From Hyphomicrobiales bacterium (lineage in GTDB: Bacteria > Pseudomonadota > Alphaproteobacteria > Rhizobiales > Beijerinckiaceae), in the NCBI GenBank assembly GCA_019075905.1, contig JAGXAM010000008.1:1-64000 (forward strand): DNA of 64,000 bases, read 5' to 3'. Below, in pieces: positions 1-11,651 of the stretch (the stretch's first letter is position 1; each line of letters opens with the position of its first letter). The notes beneath the pieces are model-generated. The model saw only the letters and a program-made list of their open reading frames with translations. It ran no database searches and was not told the DNA's origin. A program made the translations under genes and the position numbers.

Positions 1-2
1 TC

Positions 3-638
3 GCCGCCCAGGTGCGCGAATTCGAATCCTCCGCCGACGCCGCCCGCCGCGCCGCCTTCGACGCGGGCGCGCGCACGCGCGGCGCCGCCGACGCGCTGCT
101 CGACGCCGACGACATGGCGCGCTCGATGAACGAATCGGTGCAGGAGCTCGCCTCGATCATCGAGCAGGCGAGCATCCTGTCGCTCAACGCCACCATCGAG
201 GCTGCGCGCGCGGGCGAGGCCGGCCGCGGCTTCGCCGTCGTCGCCCAGGCGGTCAAGACGCTGGCGGGGCTGGCCGACAAGGCCAACGGCCGGGTCGCCG
301 GCCACGTCGGCAAGGTGTCGACCATGGCGGCGATCGCGCGCGAGCAGCTCGCCGAGGCGCGCCGCTCGTGGGAAGTGGCCGACGGCTTCGCCCGCGAGGT
401 CGACGTCGCTTCCAAGCGCCGGGCGGGCATCGCGCGCGACGCGGAAGCCCGCGCCAAGGCCGCCAGCGCGGAAACCGATCGCGCGCTCGACGCGCTGCGC
501 TCGACGCTGGCGGCGATCGACCTCGCCGGGCGCTCGACGCGCAAGGCGAAGGAGGCCTCGCGCGAAACCTCGCTGCGCGCCCGCCGGCTTGGCGAGCGGC
601 TCGATTCGTTCCGCGCCTCGCTCGAAGACGCGAGCTAG
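3..638 (+). CDS. Methyl-accepting chemotaxis protein, C-terminal fragment
   Basis: The reading frame is open from the left edge, so the N-terminus (any sensor, membrane or HAMP parts) lies outside the window. What is left is the cytoplasmic signalling domain of a chemoreceptor, which in this family relays signals to CheA/CheW. The conserved hairpin tip is visible around codons 58-82 ([20 protein letters not shown]). After it come about 100 residues of Ala/Arg/Glu-rich coiled coil ending at a TAG. No C-terminal CheR-tethering pentapeptide is seen. Codon use is extremely GC-ending (almost only GAC for Asp), unlike genes to the right of the tRNA. The family call is firm; the ligand is unknown. 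Confidence 0.85.
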   Translation, partial: AAQVREFESSADAARRAAFDAGARTRGAADALLDADDMARSMNESVQELASIIEQASILSLNATIEAARAGEAGRGFAVVAQAVKTLAGLADKANGRVAGHVGKVSTMAAIAREQLAEARRSWEVADGFAREVDVASKRRAGIARDAEARAKAASAETDRALDALRSTLAAIDLAGRSTRKAKEASRETSLRARRLGERLDSFRASLEDAS

Positions 639-645
639 CGGGCCG

Positions 646-1245
646 TCACTTCGTCGCGTGGGCGTGCATCTCGGCGACCGCTTCCCAGTTCACGAGGTGG
701 TCGACGAAGGCCTTGAGGTAATCGGGCCGGCGGTTGCGGTAGTCGATGTAGTAGGAATGCTCCCACACGTCGCAGCCCAAAATCGGCTTGGCGCCGTGCA
801 CCAGCGGGCTCTCGCCGTTGGCGGTCTTCATGGCGACGACCTTGTGGTCCTTGACCGCCAACCAGCACCAGCCGGAGCCGAACTGCGTCACGCCCGCTTG
901 GACGAAGTCTTCCTTCATCTTGTCGACCGAGCCGAAGCCCTCGACGATCGCCTTCTCCAGCGCTCCGGGGATCTTGCCGCCGCCGGCGGGCTTCATCCAC
1001 TTCCAGAAATGCAGGTGGTTCCAGTGCTGGCCGGCGTTGTTGAACAGGCCGGCGTTCTTGCCGAACGAGCCCTTCACGACCTCTTCCAGCGACTTGCCCT
1101 CCCATTCCGTGCCCTTCAGCAGGTTGTTGCCGTTGTTCACGTAGGCGAGGTGGTGCTTGTCGTGATGGTATTCGAGCGTCTCGCGCGACATGTAGGGCCC
1201 GAGCGCGTCGTGGGAATAGGGCAGGTCGGGCAGGACGAAGGTCAT
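646..1245 (-). CDS. sodB: Iron superoxide dismutase
   Basis: Converts superoxide to O2 and H2O2 in the cytoplasm. The 199-residue protein is full length for the Fe/Mn family. The metal ligands are visible: His27 (in EYHHDKHH), His77 (in QHWNH), Asp159 and His163 (in DVWEHSYY). Gln73 in the NNAGQHWNH segment sits where iron-type enzymes carry the active-site Gln; manganese types have Gly there. This favours Fe, although cambialistic use cannot be excluded. It is a single gene, tail to tail with the chemoreceptor (7 bp gap) and downstream of tRNA-Pro on the same strand. Its codon use is almost wholly GC-ending, which could reflect high expression or different ancestry. Confidence 0.95.
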   Translation of the reverse strand: MTFVLPDLPYSHDALGPYMSRETLEYHHDKHHLAYVNNGNNLLKGTEWEGKSLEEVVKGSFGKNAGLFNNAGQHWNHLHFWKWMKPAGGGKIPGALEKAIVEGFGSVDKMKEDFVQAGVTQFGSGWCWLAVKDHKVVAMKTANGESPLVHGAKPILGCDVWEHSYYIDYRNRRPDYLKAFVDHLVNWEAVAEMHAHATK

Positions 1246-1366
1246 GGCGAGGCTCCGATGTCTTGGATTGGCGCCGGCTTGGCCGGCGAAGGGCGGACCT
1301 TAGTGCCGCCCGCCGGCGCGGACAATGGCGACGCCGCCGGCCGCGCGGGATCGATCCGGAAAATCA

Positions 1367-1443
1367 TGGTCGGAGTGAGAGGATTCGAACCTCCGACCCC
1401 CTCGTCCCGAACGAGGTGCGCTACCAGACTGCGCTACACTCCG
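1367..1443 (-). tRNA. tRNA-Pro (anticodon CGG)
   Basis: A complete 77-nt cloverleaf on the minus strand. The 7-bp acceptor stem is CGGAGTG/CACTCCG, the T-arm is GGAGGTTCGAATCCTC, and the anticodon stem CCTCG/CGAGG encloses the loop TTCGGGA, giving anticodon CGG, which reads CCG. The 3' CCA is encoded (TGG at 1367-1369 on the plus strand). It lies at the point where codon usage changes, which is why it deserves attention as a possible integration site. Confidence 0.97.
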
Positions 1444-1523
1444 ACATTGTGCTTGCGGCGCCGAGCTTTGTCGGTGCGCACCCGTCCCTTAGCGCGGCGG
1501 GCGCGGTCGCGCAAGCGCGGAAT

Positions 1524-2465
1524 TCACGCCGTGGGACTAAAGCCGCTATCATGGCCGGCCGGGCGGTCACGGTAATAGCTGGCGGTGGCATCAAACCAGA
1601 GATGCCGGGCGGCGAGATGCTCGCCGCTCTCCAGCCGGGTCGGCAGGCGCAACATCGCCAGCAATCCGGTCACTTCATCGCGCGCCGAGAGCTGCGAACT
1701 CGTCAGCGTATGCGACGCCGACTCCAGCGCATCGAGGGCGGTGAGGCCGAGCGGGAACAATTCACGGAAAATCACCCGGTCGTGCAGGCCCTCGGCAATG
1801 CGGCATTGCAATTCATCGGCGAGGCGGCCCAAAGCCAGCTGGATCTGCCTTGCATTGTTGGTTTGCAGCGAGGCCACGCGGTTGCGCACCAGCACCCAGT
1901 CGATTATGCCCTGATCGACCAGCCGGCGCTGCCGCCGCGCTTCCAGCACCAGCGCCCCGTAATGCGCAACGCCGCCGCGCTGGCGCCGGTCGGGATTGAC
2001 CCGGGCGAGCCCGTCCATGTCGATGAAACTGTCATTCATCGGCGTCACCAGCGTGTCGGCCAGCGAATGCGCCAGCCGCATCAGATGCGAATCGCTCGCC
2101 GGCGTGTCGATCACCACAAATTCATAATCATGCTCGACCGCACCAATGGCTTCTGCCATTTGCGCAAATTCAAGGGCATCATTGTCGCGCGCCGAGGCGG
2201 TCTCGCCGCGCTCGGGCGCGAAATGGCGCGGCATTTCCACGTCTGAAAGGGTGGAATGGGCGAAGGCGAGACGATTTTCAAAAAACCGCGTCAGCGTGCG
2301 CTGGCGGGTATCAAGATCAATGGTCGCGACGCGGAACCCGGCCTTGAGTAAGGCCACAGAAATGTGGATCGACAGGGTTGATTTGCCCGATCCGCCCTTT
2401 TCATTGGCAACGACGATGACATGCGCGGTGCGCAGATCTGGGGCGTCATGGTCTGCCGTATGCAT
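1524..2465 (-). CDS. mipZ: Division-plane positioning ATPase MipZ
   Basis: ParA/MinD-superfamily ATPase of alphaproteobacteria. In Caulobacter it binds ParB at the chromosome poles and inhibits FtsZ polymerisation, so the Z-ring forms at mid-cell. The deviant Walker A motif is at residues 20-30 (ANEKGGSGKST), followed by IDLDTRQRTLTRFFENR, a MipZ signature, then VIDTPASDS (Walker B region), TPMNDSFIDMD and DRVIFRELFPLGLT. At 313 residues it is slightly longer than Caulobacter MipZ, with an extra C-terminal tail after the ARDEVTGLLAMLRLP segment. The gene is monocistronic as far as can be seen; its 5' side faces the B12-regulated cluster. Codon use is the relaxed type of the rest of the window. 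Confidence 0.93.
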   Translation of the reverse strand: MHTADHDAPDLRTAHVIVVANEKGGSGKSTLSIHISVALLKAGFRVATIDLDTRQRTLTRFFENRLAFAHSTLSDVEMPRHFAPERGETASARDNDALEFAQMAEAIGAVEHDYEFVVIDTPASDSHLMRLAHSLADTLVTPMNDSFIDMDGLARVNPDRRQRGGVAHYGALVLEARRQRRLVDQGIIDWVLVRNRVASLQTNNARQIQLALGRLADELQCRIAEGLHDRVIFRELFPLGLTALDALESASHTLTSSQLSARDEVTGLLAMLRLPTRLESGEHLAARHLWFDATASYYRDRPAGHDSGFSPTA

Positions 2466-2580
2466 GGTCAGTTTGACTTTCGAATCACGGGCGTCAGTTT
2501 ACGTAGAATGACCATCAAGTTCAAGCACCCGGCCGATCAATTGACGCAGTTCGAACTTCGGTCTAGCACAGGGCGTGATG

Positions 2581-2764
2581 AAGGTTTTCCGTGTTGAGCG
2601 GAAATGAAAAGGGAATGCGGTGCGTGCCTGTCGCGGGCACAAGGCCGCAGCTGCCCCCGCAACTGTGAATGGGGAGCCGCGCTGCAAGACCCACTGGTGC
2701 CTGGCACCGGGAAGGAGCAGCAGGCCGGGATCCATGAGTCAGGAGACCTGCCCGCATCATCCAG
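2581..2764 (+). promoter_or_regulatory. Cobalamin (adenosylcobalamin) riboswitch
   Basis: The conserved landmarks occur in order: a GAAAAGGGAA segment near 2607, the B12-box core GCAGCTGCCCCCGCAACTGTGAA at about 2648-2670, the CCCACTG element near 2691, a CCGGGAAGG segment, and the ATGAGTCAGGAGACCTGCC terminus at about 2734-2752. It lies 130-310 bp upstream of the first cobalamin gene, so it should repress the cluster when B12 is plentiful. A GC-rich hairpin (2784-2824) follows and may be the expression platform. This element and the platform fill most of the 430-bp gap between mipZ and the DUF1636 gene. Confidence 0.93.
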
Positions 2765-2783
2765 CTGGCTTCGGGCGGGGTGC

Positions 2784-2827
2784 TCCGGGGTGGTTCGTGT
2801 GGCAGCCACGCTGGCTGCCCCGGATTT
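2784..2827 (+). terminator. Possible terminator/expression platform of the B12 riboswitch
   Basis: A hairpin directly after the riboswitch: the outer arms TCCGG (2784) and CCGGA (2820-2824) stack on an inner GGCAGC/GCTGCC stem, and TTT follows. The short T-run makes it a weak intrinsic terminator. It could act by termination, through Rho, or not at all. The position after the aptamer is the main reason for the call. Confidence 0.4.
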
Positions 2828-2896
2828 CCGGGCCTTCCGGAGAGCCATCGCACCCCTGCAAGGCGGTCATGGGCCGCAGGACAGCGTCGGGGTCTC

Positions 2897-3274
2897 GTGA
2901 GCACCACCACCATTCATGTATGCACCACCTGCCGTGCGCCCGGTGAAACGCTGGAGCCGCGCGAGGCGCGCGCTGGCTTCAGGCTCTGGCGCTCCCTGCA
3001 ACGCCACGCCGTGGCCGGCGAGGTCGTCATCAACCCGGTCGAGTGCCTCTCGGTCTGCAAGCGCCCCTGCACCGTGGCATTGAGCGCTCCGGGCAAATGG
3101 ACTTATGTCTATGGCGATCTGGTGGCCGAAACCGCAACGGCCATCATTCTGGCCGGGGCCGCGCTCTATGGCGCCGCGCCGGACGGTATTGTCGCCTGGC
3201 GCAGTCGCCCCGATGCCCTGAAACGGGGCGTTGTTGCCCGCCTGCCACCGCTGGAGCCGGAGCCTTCCGCATGA
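2897..3274 (+). CDS. DUF1636 family cysteine-rich metal-binding protein
   Basis: First gene after the B12 riboswitch: 125 residues from a GTG start at 2897, a start chosen because the cysteine motif follows at once; the ribosome-binding site is weak. It matches the DUF1636 family, commonly found beside cobW in alphaproteobacterial cobalamin operons. Cys9 and Cys12 (VCTTC) and Cys50, Cys54 and Cys58 (CLSVCKRPC) form a pattern like thioredoxin-fold 2Fe-2S ferredoxins. The stop overlaps the cobW start (ATGA), implying translational coupling. Its exact role is not known. A cobalt-handling or electron-transfer job next to CobW/CobN is an inference from position. Confidence 0.78.
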   Translation: MSTTTIHVCTTCRAPGETLEPREARAGFRLWRSLQRHAVAGEVVINPVECLSVCKRPCTVALSAPGKWTYVYGDLVAETATAIILAGAALYGAAPDGIVAWRSRPDALKRGVVARLPPLEPEPSA

Positions 3275-4302
3275 ATTCGCTGCCCCTGAACCCATCCGCC
3301 AAAATCCCGGTCACCATCATCACCGGCTTTCTCGGCGCCGGCAAAACCACGCTGATCCGGCATTTGCTGCTCAATGCAGCCGGGCGACGGCTGGCGCTGG
3401 TCATCAATGAATTCGGCGATGTCGGCGTCGATGGCGAGCTGCTGCGCCATTGCGGTGCCGCCACCTGCCCGGCCGACAACATCATCGAGCTGGCCAATGG
3501 CTGCATTTGCTGCACCGTCGCCGAGGATTTCATGCCGGCCATCGATGCCTTGCTGCAGCGCCAGCCGCAGCCCGAGCATGTTATCATCGAGACTTCCGGC
3601 CTCGCCTTGCCGAAGCCGCTGATCAAGGCCTTCGACTGGCCGCAAATCCGCGCCCGCCTGACGATTGACGGCGTCATTGCCGTGGTCGATGCCGAGGCTT
3701 TGGCCGCCGGACGCTTCGTTGAGCCCGAAACCATGCCGGGCGCGCCTGTCCATGAAAATCCGCTGGAAGAGGTCTACCACGACCAGTTGCTCTCGGCCGA
3801 TCTGGTCTTGCTCAATAAATGCGATCTGGTCAGCGAGGACCTTCAGGGGACGCTGAAAGCCGGCATTGCCGCGCTGGTGCCGCGCCCGCTCAAGGTGCTC
3901 GGCCTGCGCGATGGTGTGATCGCGCCCGAGATCCTGCTCGGCCTCATGGCCGGCGCCGAGGATGACCTTGCCGCGCGCCCCTCGCATCACGATGCCGAGG
4001 AGGGGCACGATCATGATGATTTCGACAGTTTTGTCGCCCCCATTGCCGCTGTACGCGACCGCGAGGCCTTCGTCGCGACTTTGGGCGAAATCGCCGCGCA
4101 TCATGATATTTTGCGTATGAAGGGTTTTGTCGAGGTTGAGGGCAAGCCGATGCGCTTGCTGGTGCAGGCGGTCGGCGGGCGCATCCAGCACCATTTCGAT
4201 CGCCCCTGGGGCGCTGAGGAAGCCCGCACATCGCGCCTCGTGGTAATTGGCCAGAAGGGCCTGTCGCAGGCAGCCATTCTCGCAGCGCTGGAGCGGCCCT
4301 GA
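3271..4302 (+). CDS. cobW: Cobalamin biosynthesis GTPase CobW
   Basis: G3E-family GTPase thought to act as a metallochaperone delivering Co(II) to the CobNST cobaltochelatase. The 343-residue protein carries the Walker A motif at residues 19-27 (GFLGAGKTT), the metal-binding CxCC motif at 78-81 (NGCICC), NKCD for guanine recognition, and a His/Asp-rich loop (HHDAEEGHDHDDFD) before the C-terminal domain that may hold additional metal. The start ATG at 3271 overlaps the previous stop and places the P-loop at the usual distance; longer upstream frames are not homologous. cobN follows after 1 nt. Confidence 0.94.
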   Translation: MNSLPLNPSAKIPVTIITGFLGAGKTTLIRHLLLNAAGRRLALVINEFGDVGVDGELLRHCGAATCPADNIIELANGCICCTVAEDFMPAIDALLQRQPQPEHVIIETSGLALPKPLIKAFDWPQIRARLTIDGVIAVVDAEALAAGRFVEPETMPGAPVHENPLEEVYHDQLLSADLVLLNKCDLVSEDLQGTLKAGIAALVPRPLKVLGLRDGVIAPEILLGLMAGAEDDLAARPSHHDAEEGHDHDDFDSFVAPIAAVRDREAFVATLGEIAAHHDILRMKGFVEVEGKPMRLLVQAVGGRIQHHFDRPWGAEEARTSRLVVIGQKGLSQAAILAALERP

Positions 4303-4303
4303 C

Positions 4304-7542
<3,239 letters not shown>

Positions 7543-7546
<4 letters not shown>

Positions 7547-8724
7547 TCCATGCCAGGAGACGCGGCTGGTGCCCCTCCGCCCTAAGGCCCATGGCGACCG
7601 GCGATGGCTTGCTCATGCGCCTGCGCCCGCCCTTGTCGCGCCTGAGCCTTGCCCAGGCGCAGGGCTTCGCCGAAGCCGTGCAGCGGCACGGCAATGGCAT
7701 GATTGATCTCACCAGCCGCGGCAACCTGCAGGTGCGCGGCCTGACGCCGATGACGCATCAGGCCATGCTGGAGGCCGCCACGGCGCTGGATCTGCTGGAT
7801 GTGCACAGCAAAAATGGCCTGCTGCCGGAATTGCCCTGCACATTGATCTCCAGCCCCTTTGCCGGGCCCTCGGCCATATTGTCGCTGCGCGCCGCGCTGG
7901 AGGCAGGATTGCGGGCCGAACCAAGGCTCGCCGGACTTCCAGCCAAATTCTCGATCGTGCTGGATGAACAGGCAGAACCGCTTTTTGACGACATTCCCGC
8001 GCATCTTCGTGCCTTGGTTCGCGCCGAGGGTGACGTGCTTCTGGTCGGCGGCGGGCAGCAAGAGGCGATCAGCCGCGCCGCTGCGCCGCAGGCTCTGGTG
8101 CAGCGGGCGCTGGCGGCAACGCGCGGCCCGAAATCATCGCGAGGGCAGGCGGCGCCGGGCTTGCGCGCCACTTTCGGCCCCGGCCCGGCGCAACGCCGGC
8201 AGATGATGCCGGGTGCGATCAGCCTTGGCAGCGCGCCGGCCTTTGCCTTTGGCCTTGGTTTCGGCTCGATGCAAGCTTCGGCCCTGCTGGCTTTGGTGGC
8301 CGAACTGCGCTACGCCGGTGCCACCGAACTGCGCCTGACGCCCTGGCATCTGCTGTTGGCCCTGCCGATGCGCGAGGGCGCCATGCCCGGCTTGATGGCC
8401 ACCGCGCAGGTCAGCGGATTTATCGTGACGGCCGATGATCCGCGCCGCGCCCTCAGCGCCTGTCCCGGGCAGCCCTTCTGTCTGCAGGCGCATTTGCCGG
8501 TGCGAGACGATGCGCAGCGTCTCGCCGCCGGGATCGGCGCCAGCCTGCTGCACAGAAACTTGCATGTGCATTTAAGTGGATGCGACAAATTCTGCGCCTG
8601 CCCGCCGCAGGCAGATTTCATTCTGGAGGCAAAGGCCGATGGCTATCACGTTTCAGGCCGGGCCTGGACTAACCCCGGGGCGACGCGCCTCACGCTGGCC
8701 GAAGCTGCTTTGGGGCTGGCCTGA
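7543..8724 (+). CDS. cobG: Precorrin-3B synthase CobG
   Basis: Oxygen-dependent ring-contraction enzyme converting precorrin-3A to precorrin-3B. It marks the aerobic route. The 393-residue protein belongs to the nitrite/sulfite reductase-like family. The 4Fe-4S/sirohaem-type cysteines are CPGQPFC and, near the C-terminus, GCDKFCACP. TSRGNLQVRGL near residue 55 is the N-terminal half-domain signature. ATG 7543 overlaps the cobN stop (ATGA) and has GGAG 8 nt upstream, so it is preferred over the in-frame GTG at 7537. cobH follows 3 nt after the stop. Confidence 0.92.
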
Positions 8725-8727
8725 ACC

Positions 8728-9360
8728 ATGACGAAATCCCACGATTATATCCGCGATGGCGCGTCGATCTACGCGCGCTCTTTTGCGATCATTCGCGCCG
8801 AGGCGGCCTTGCAGGGCTTTTCGCCCGAGGAGGAGCGCGTTGCTGTGCGGATCATCCACGCCTGCGGCATGGTTGATATTGTTGAAGATATCCGCTTTTC
8901 AGCTGGGGCCGCCGCATCCGGCATCAGGGCCCTGCAGGCGGGCGCGGCCATTTTATGCGATGCGCAGATGGTGGCCCATGGCATCACCCGCGCTCGCCTG
9001 CCGGCACATAATCCGGTGATTTGCAGCCTGTCCGACCCCCGTGTCGCGGCCATGGCCGCCAGCCAGTCCACCACCCGCAGCGCCGCCGCGCTCGAACTTT
9101 GGCGCGACCAGCTTGACGGCGCCATCGTGGTGATCGGCAATGCGCCGACCGCCTTGTTCAAGCTTCTGGAAATGCTCGATGAAACGGCGGCGCGCCCGGC
9201 GCTGGTGATCGGCATGCCTGTCGGCTTTGTCGGAGCTGCCGAATCGAAAGCGGCACTGCTGGCCGGTGGCCGGGTGCCCTGCATCATCGTGCAAGGCCGG
9301 CGCGGCGGCAGCGCCATGGCGGCGGCCGCTGTCAATGCCCTGGCGAGTGCACAAGAATGA
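8728..9360 (+). CDS. cobH: Precorrin-8X methylmutase CobH
   Basis: Moves the methyl group from C-11 to C-12, converting precorrin-8X to hydrogenobyrinic acid. The 210-residue protein matches CobH/CbiC length. His44 in RIIHACGMVDIVEDI is the catalytic His of the family. The C-terminal GMPVGFVGAAESK and PCIIVQGRRGGSAMAAA segments are also typical. The start has cobG 3 nt upstream and the stop overlaps the cobI start (ATGA). Confidence 0.95.
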   Translation: MTKSHDYIRDGASIYARSFAIIRAEAALQGFSPEEERVAVRIIHACGMVDIVEDIRFSAGAAASGIRALQAGAAILCDAQMVAHGITRARLPAHNPVICSLSDPRVAAMAASQSTTRSAAALELWRDQLDGAIVVIGNAPTALFKLLEMLDETAARPALVIGMPVGFVGAAESKAALLAGGRVPCIIVQGRRGGSAMAAAAVNALASAQE

Positions 9361-10097
9361 GCGAAACGGCGCACTACGGGCGGTTGTTGGGCCTTGGTCT
9401 GGGGCCGGGCGACCCGGAACTGATCACGTTGAAGGCGCTGCGTCTGCTCAAGGCAACGCGGCATGTCGCCACTTTTGCCAAGGCCGGCCGTCAGGGCCAT
9501 GCCGAACGCATCATCACCCCGCATCTCGAAGCCTCCCACAACATCGTCCGGCTTGAATATCCGGTGACCACCGAAATTGATGTCAATGCAAAAGCATATA
9601 AAATTGCACTGCGAGATTTCTATGAGCAAAGCTGCGCACAGCTAGCGGCGCTGATGCGTGCCGGGCAGGATGTCGCGCTGGTCTGCGAGGGCGATCCGCT
9701 GTTCTATGGCTCGTTTATGCATCTTTTCACGCGGTTGCGAGCTGAATTTGTCTGCGAGATCGTGCCGGGCATCGCCGGCATGTCGGGGGCGTGGAGCGCC
9801 GCGCAAATGCCCATGACCTGGGGCGATGACATTATGACCATCATTCCCGGCACATTGAATGCAGATGCAATTGTAGCGCGCCTGCAACAAGCCGATGCGG
9901 CGGTGCTCATGAAGATCGGGCGTAATTTTGCCAAGGTGCGCCAGGCGATCATCGATGCCGGCAGGTTCGACGATGCCATTTATGTCGAGCGCGGCACCAT
10001 GGCCGGCGAGATCATCCAGCCCCTGGCGCAATATAGCGGCGAGACCCCGCCCTATTTCTCGCTGATCCTCATCCCCGGCAACGGACGACGGCCATGA
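9357..10097 (+). CDS. cobI: Precorrin-2 C20-methyltransferase CobI
   Basis: SAM-dependent enzyme making precorrin-3A from precorrin-2. The 246-residue protein has the tetrapyrrole methylase fold: N-terminal GLGLGPGDPELITLKALRLL, central VALVCEGDPLFYGSFMHLF (product-binding GDP segment) and VPGIAGMSGAWSAA. It overlaps cobH and cobJ by 4 nt at each end, indicating tight translational coupling. Confidence 0.95.
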   Translation: MSETAHYGRLLGLGLGPGDPELITLKALRLLKATRHVATFAKAGRQGHAERIITPHLEASHNIVRLEYPVTTEIDVNAKAYKIALRDFYEQSCAQLAALMRAGQDVALVCEGDPLFYGSFMHLFTRLRAEFVCEIVPGIAGMSGAWSAAQMPMTWGDDIMTIIPGTLNADAIVARLQQADAAVLMKIGRNFAKVRQAIIDAGRFDDAIYVERGTMAGEIIQPLAQYSGETPPYFSLILIPGNGRRP

Positions 10098-10855
10098 GCG
10101 GGCGCCTGCGCATCATCGGCCTGGGCCCCGGCCCGGCCAGCTGGCTCACCCCCGAGGCTGGAGAAGCCTTGGCCGAAGCCAGCGATATCCTTGGCTATGC
10201 GCCCTATGTCGCCCGGCATAAAGCCTCGTCCCATCAAAGGCTTCACCCGAGCGACAACCGCGTCGAGGCGGAACGCGCCGCCCATGCCCTGCAACTCGCC
10301 GCCAGCGGCCATGATGTCGCGCTGGTGTCTGGCGGCGATCCGGGGGTCTTTGCCATGGCGGCTGCGCTGGTCGAGGCGCTGGAAGCGCTTCCCCTTGAGG
10401 CGCGCGATATCGACATCAGTATCCTGCCCGGCGTGACGGCGGTGCTCGCTGCCGCCGCAAGGCTGGGCGCGCCGCTCGGCGGCGATTTTTGCGTCATGTC
10501 GCTGTCCGACAATCTGAAGCCGTGGAAAGTCATCAAGAACCGGCTAGACGCCGCCAATGCCGGTGATTTTGTCCTCGCTTTGTATAATCCGGCGTCGAAA
10601 GCCCGCCCGCGCCAGATATTTGAGGCCTTCGACATATTGCGCGCCGGCCGCGCTCCCGCGACGCCGGTGGCCTTTGCGAGGGCTATCGGCCGCGACGACG
10701 AGCGGATTTTGCGCTGCTCGCTCGCCGATGCCGATCCGGCTGAGGCCGATATGAGCACGCTGGTGTTGATTGGCGCCAGCCACAGCCGCTGGGTGGCGCG
10801 CCCGCATGGCGAGCCCTTTTTATTGACACCGCGCGCCGTTCAGGTGCGGCCATGA
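10094..10855 (+). CDS. cobJ: Precorrin-3B C17-methyltransferase CobJ
   Basis: SAM-dependent enzyme that methylates C-17 with ring contraction to give precorrin-4. The 253-residue protein starts with IIGLGPGPASWLTPEA and has GYAPYVAR, VALVSGGDPGVFAMAAALVE, LPGVTAVLAAAARLGAPLG and DNLKPWKVIKNRL, all characteristic of CobJ/CbiH. The last 16 bp overlap the oppositely oriented cobK, so forward transcription must run antisense through cobK to reach cobL. Confidence 0.95.
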   Translation: MSGRLRIIGLGPGPASWLTPEAGEALAEASDILGYAPYVARHKASSHQRLHPSDNRVEAERAAHALQLAASGHDVALVSGGDPGVFAMAAALVEALEALPLEARDIDISILPGVTAVLAAAARLGAPLGGDFCVMSLSDNLKPWKVIKNRLDAANAGDFVLALYNPASKARPRQIFEAFDILRAGRAPATPVAFARAIGRDDERILRCSLADADPAEADMSTLVLIGASHSRWVARPHGEPFLLTPRAVQVRP

Positions 10856-11583
10856 GCCAGAATCCACGCCGCCATGGCATCGAGCGCAGCAAAGCTGCGC
10901 GCGGCAACCTTGACCGGGCGCGCCAGCAGCAGCACCTCGATCCCCAACTGGCGAGCCGCCTCGATCTTGGCCATAGTCGCGGCACCGCCGGAGTTCTTGC
11001 TGACGAGCGTGTCGATCCGCTCCTCGCGCATCAGGGCGATTTCGTCTGCGAGATCAAAGGGCCCGCGCGCCAGAACCAGCCGCGCTTGCTCCAGCTTGTC
11101 GATATCGGGCGGCACCTCAATGCTGCGCACCAGATAATAATGTTGCGGGTGGCGCGCGAACAGCGCCATGCCCTCACGGCCATGGCTGAGGAAAATGCGG
11201 CGCGGCGGGCCGGCGAGCGCGGCTGCCAGCGCCTCGATACTGGCGAAATTGCGCCACTTGTCGCCCGCGGCGCTGGCAAATTCCGGCCGCTCGAACCGCA
11301 CCAGGTCGATACGCGCCCTGGCGCAGGCTTCGGCCGCATGGCCGGACATGATCGCGGCAAAGGGATGCGTAACATCGGCCACCAGATCAATGTTATTGCA
11401 TTGAATATAGCTGGTCAGTCCATCGACGCCGCCAAATCCGCCGATGCGGTGCGGCACCTGGGGCAGGCGCGGCTGGCTGGTGCGCCCGGCCAGCGACAGG
11501 ATCACCTCGCAGGCGCGCTCTTGCGCCAGCATCGCGACCAGCTGGTTGGCGTCGCCGGTGCCGCCCAAAACCAAAACCCGCAT
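10840..11583 (-). CDS. cobK: Precorrin-6A reductase CobK
   Basis: NADPH-dependent reductase giving precorrin-6B. The 247-residue protein from ATG 11583 begins with the nucleotide-binding MRVLVLGGTGDANQLVAML and contains DVTHPFAAIMSGHAAEAC and LVSKNSGGAATMAKIEAAR, both CobK/CbiJ signatures. An upstream in-frame start (11637) would add 18 residues not seen in the family. It is encoded against the cluster, overlapping the cobJ end by 16 bp and diverging from cobL with 68 bp between starts. It therefore needs its own promoter in that 68-bp gap or inside cobL. Confidence 0.93.
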   Translation of the reverse strand: MRVLVLGGTGDANQLVAMLAQERACEVILSLAGRTSQPRLPQVPHRIGGFGGVDGLTSYIQCNNIDLVADVTHPFAAIMSGHAAEACARARIDLVRFERPEFASAAGDKWRNFASIEALAAALAGPPRRIFLSHGREGMALFARHPQHYYLVRSIEVPPDIDKLEQARLVLARGPFDLADEIALMREERIDTLVSKNSGGAATMAKIEAARQLGIEVLLLARPVKVAARSFAALDAMAAWILAHGRT

Positions 11584-11651
11584 GCCTGCCTCACCCGCCC
11601 GCGCGACAATCGTTCGCCGCGCCCAAGGGTCTATCACGCGGGGGCGGCGCG

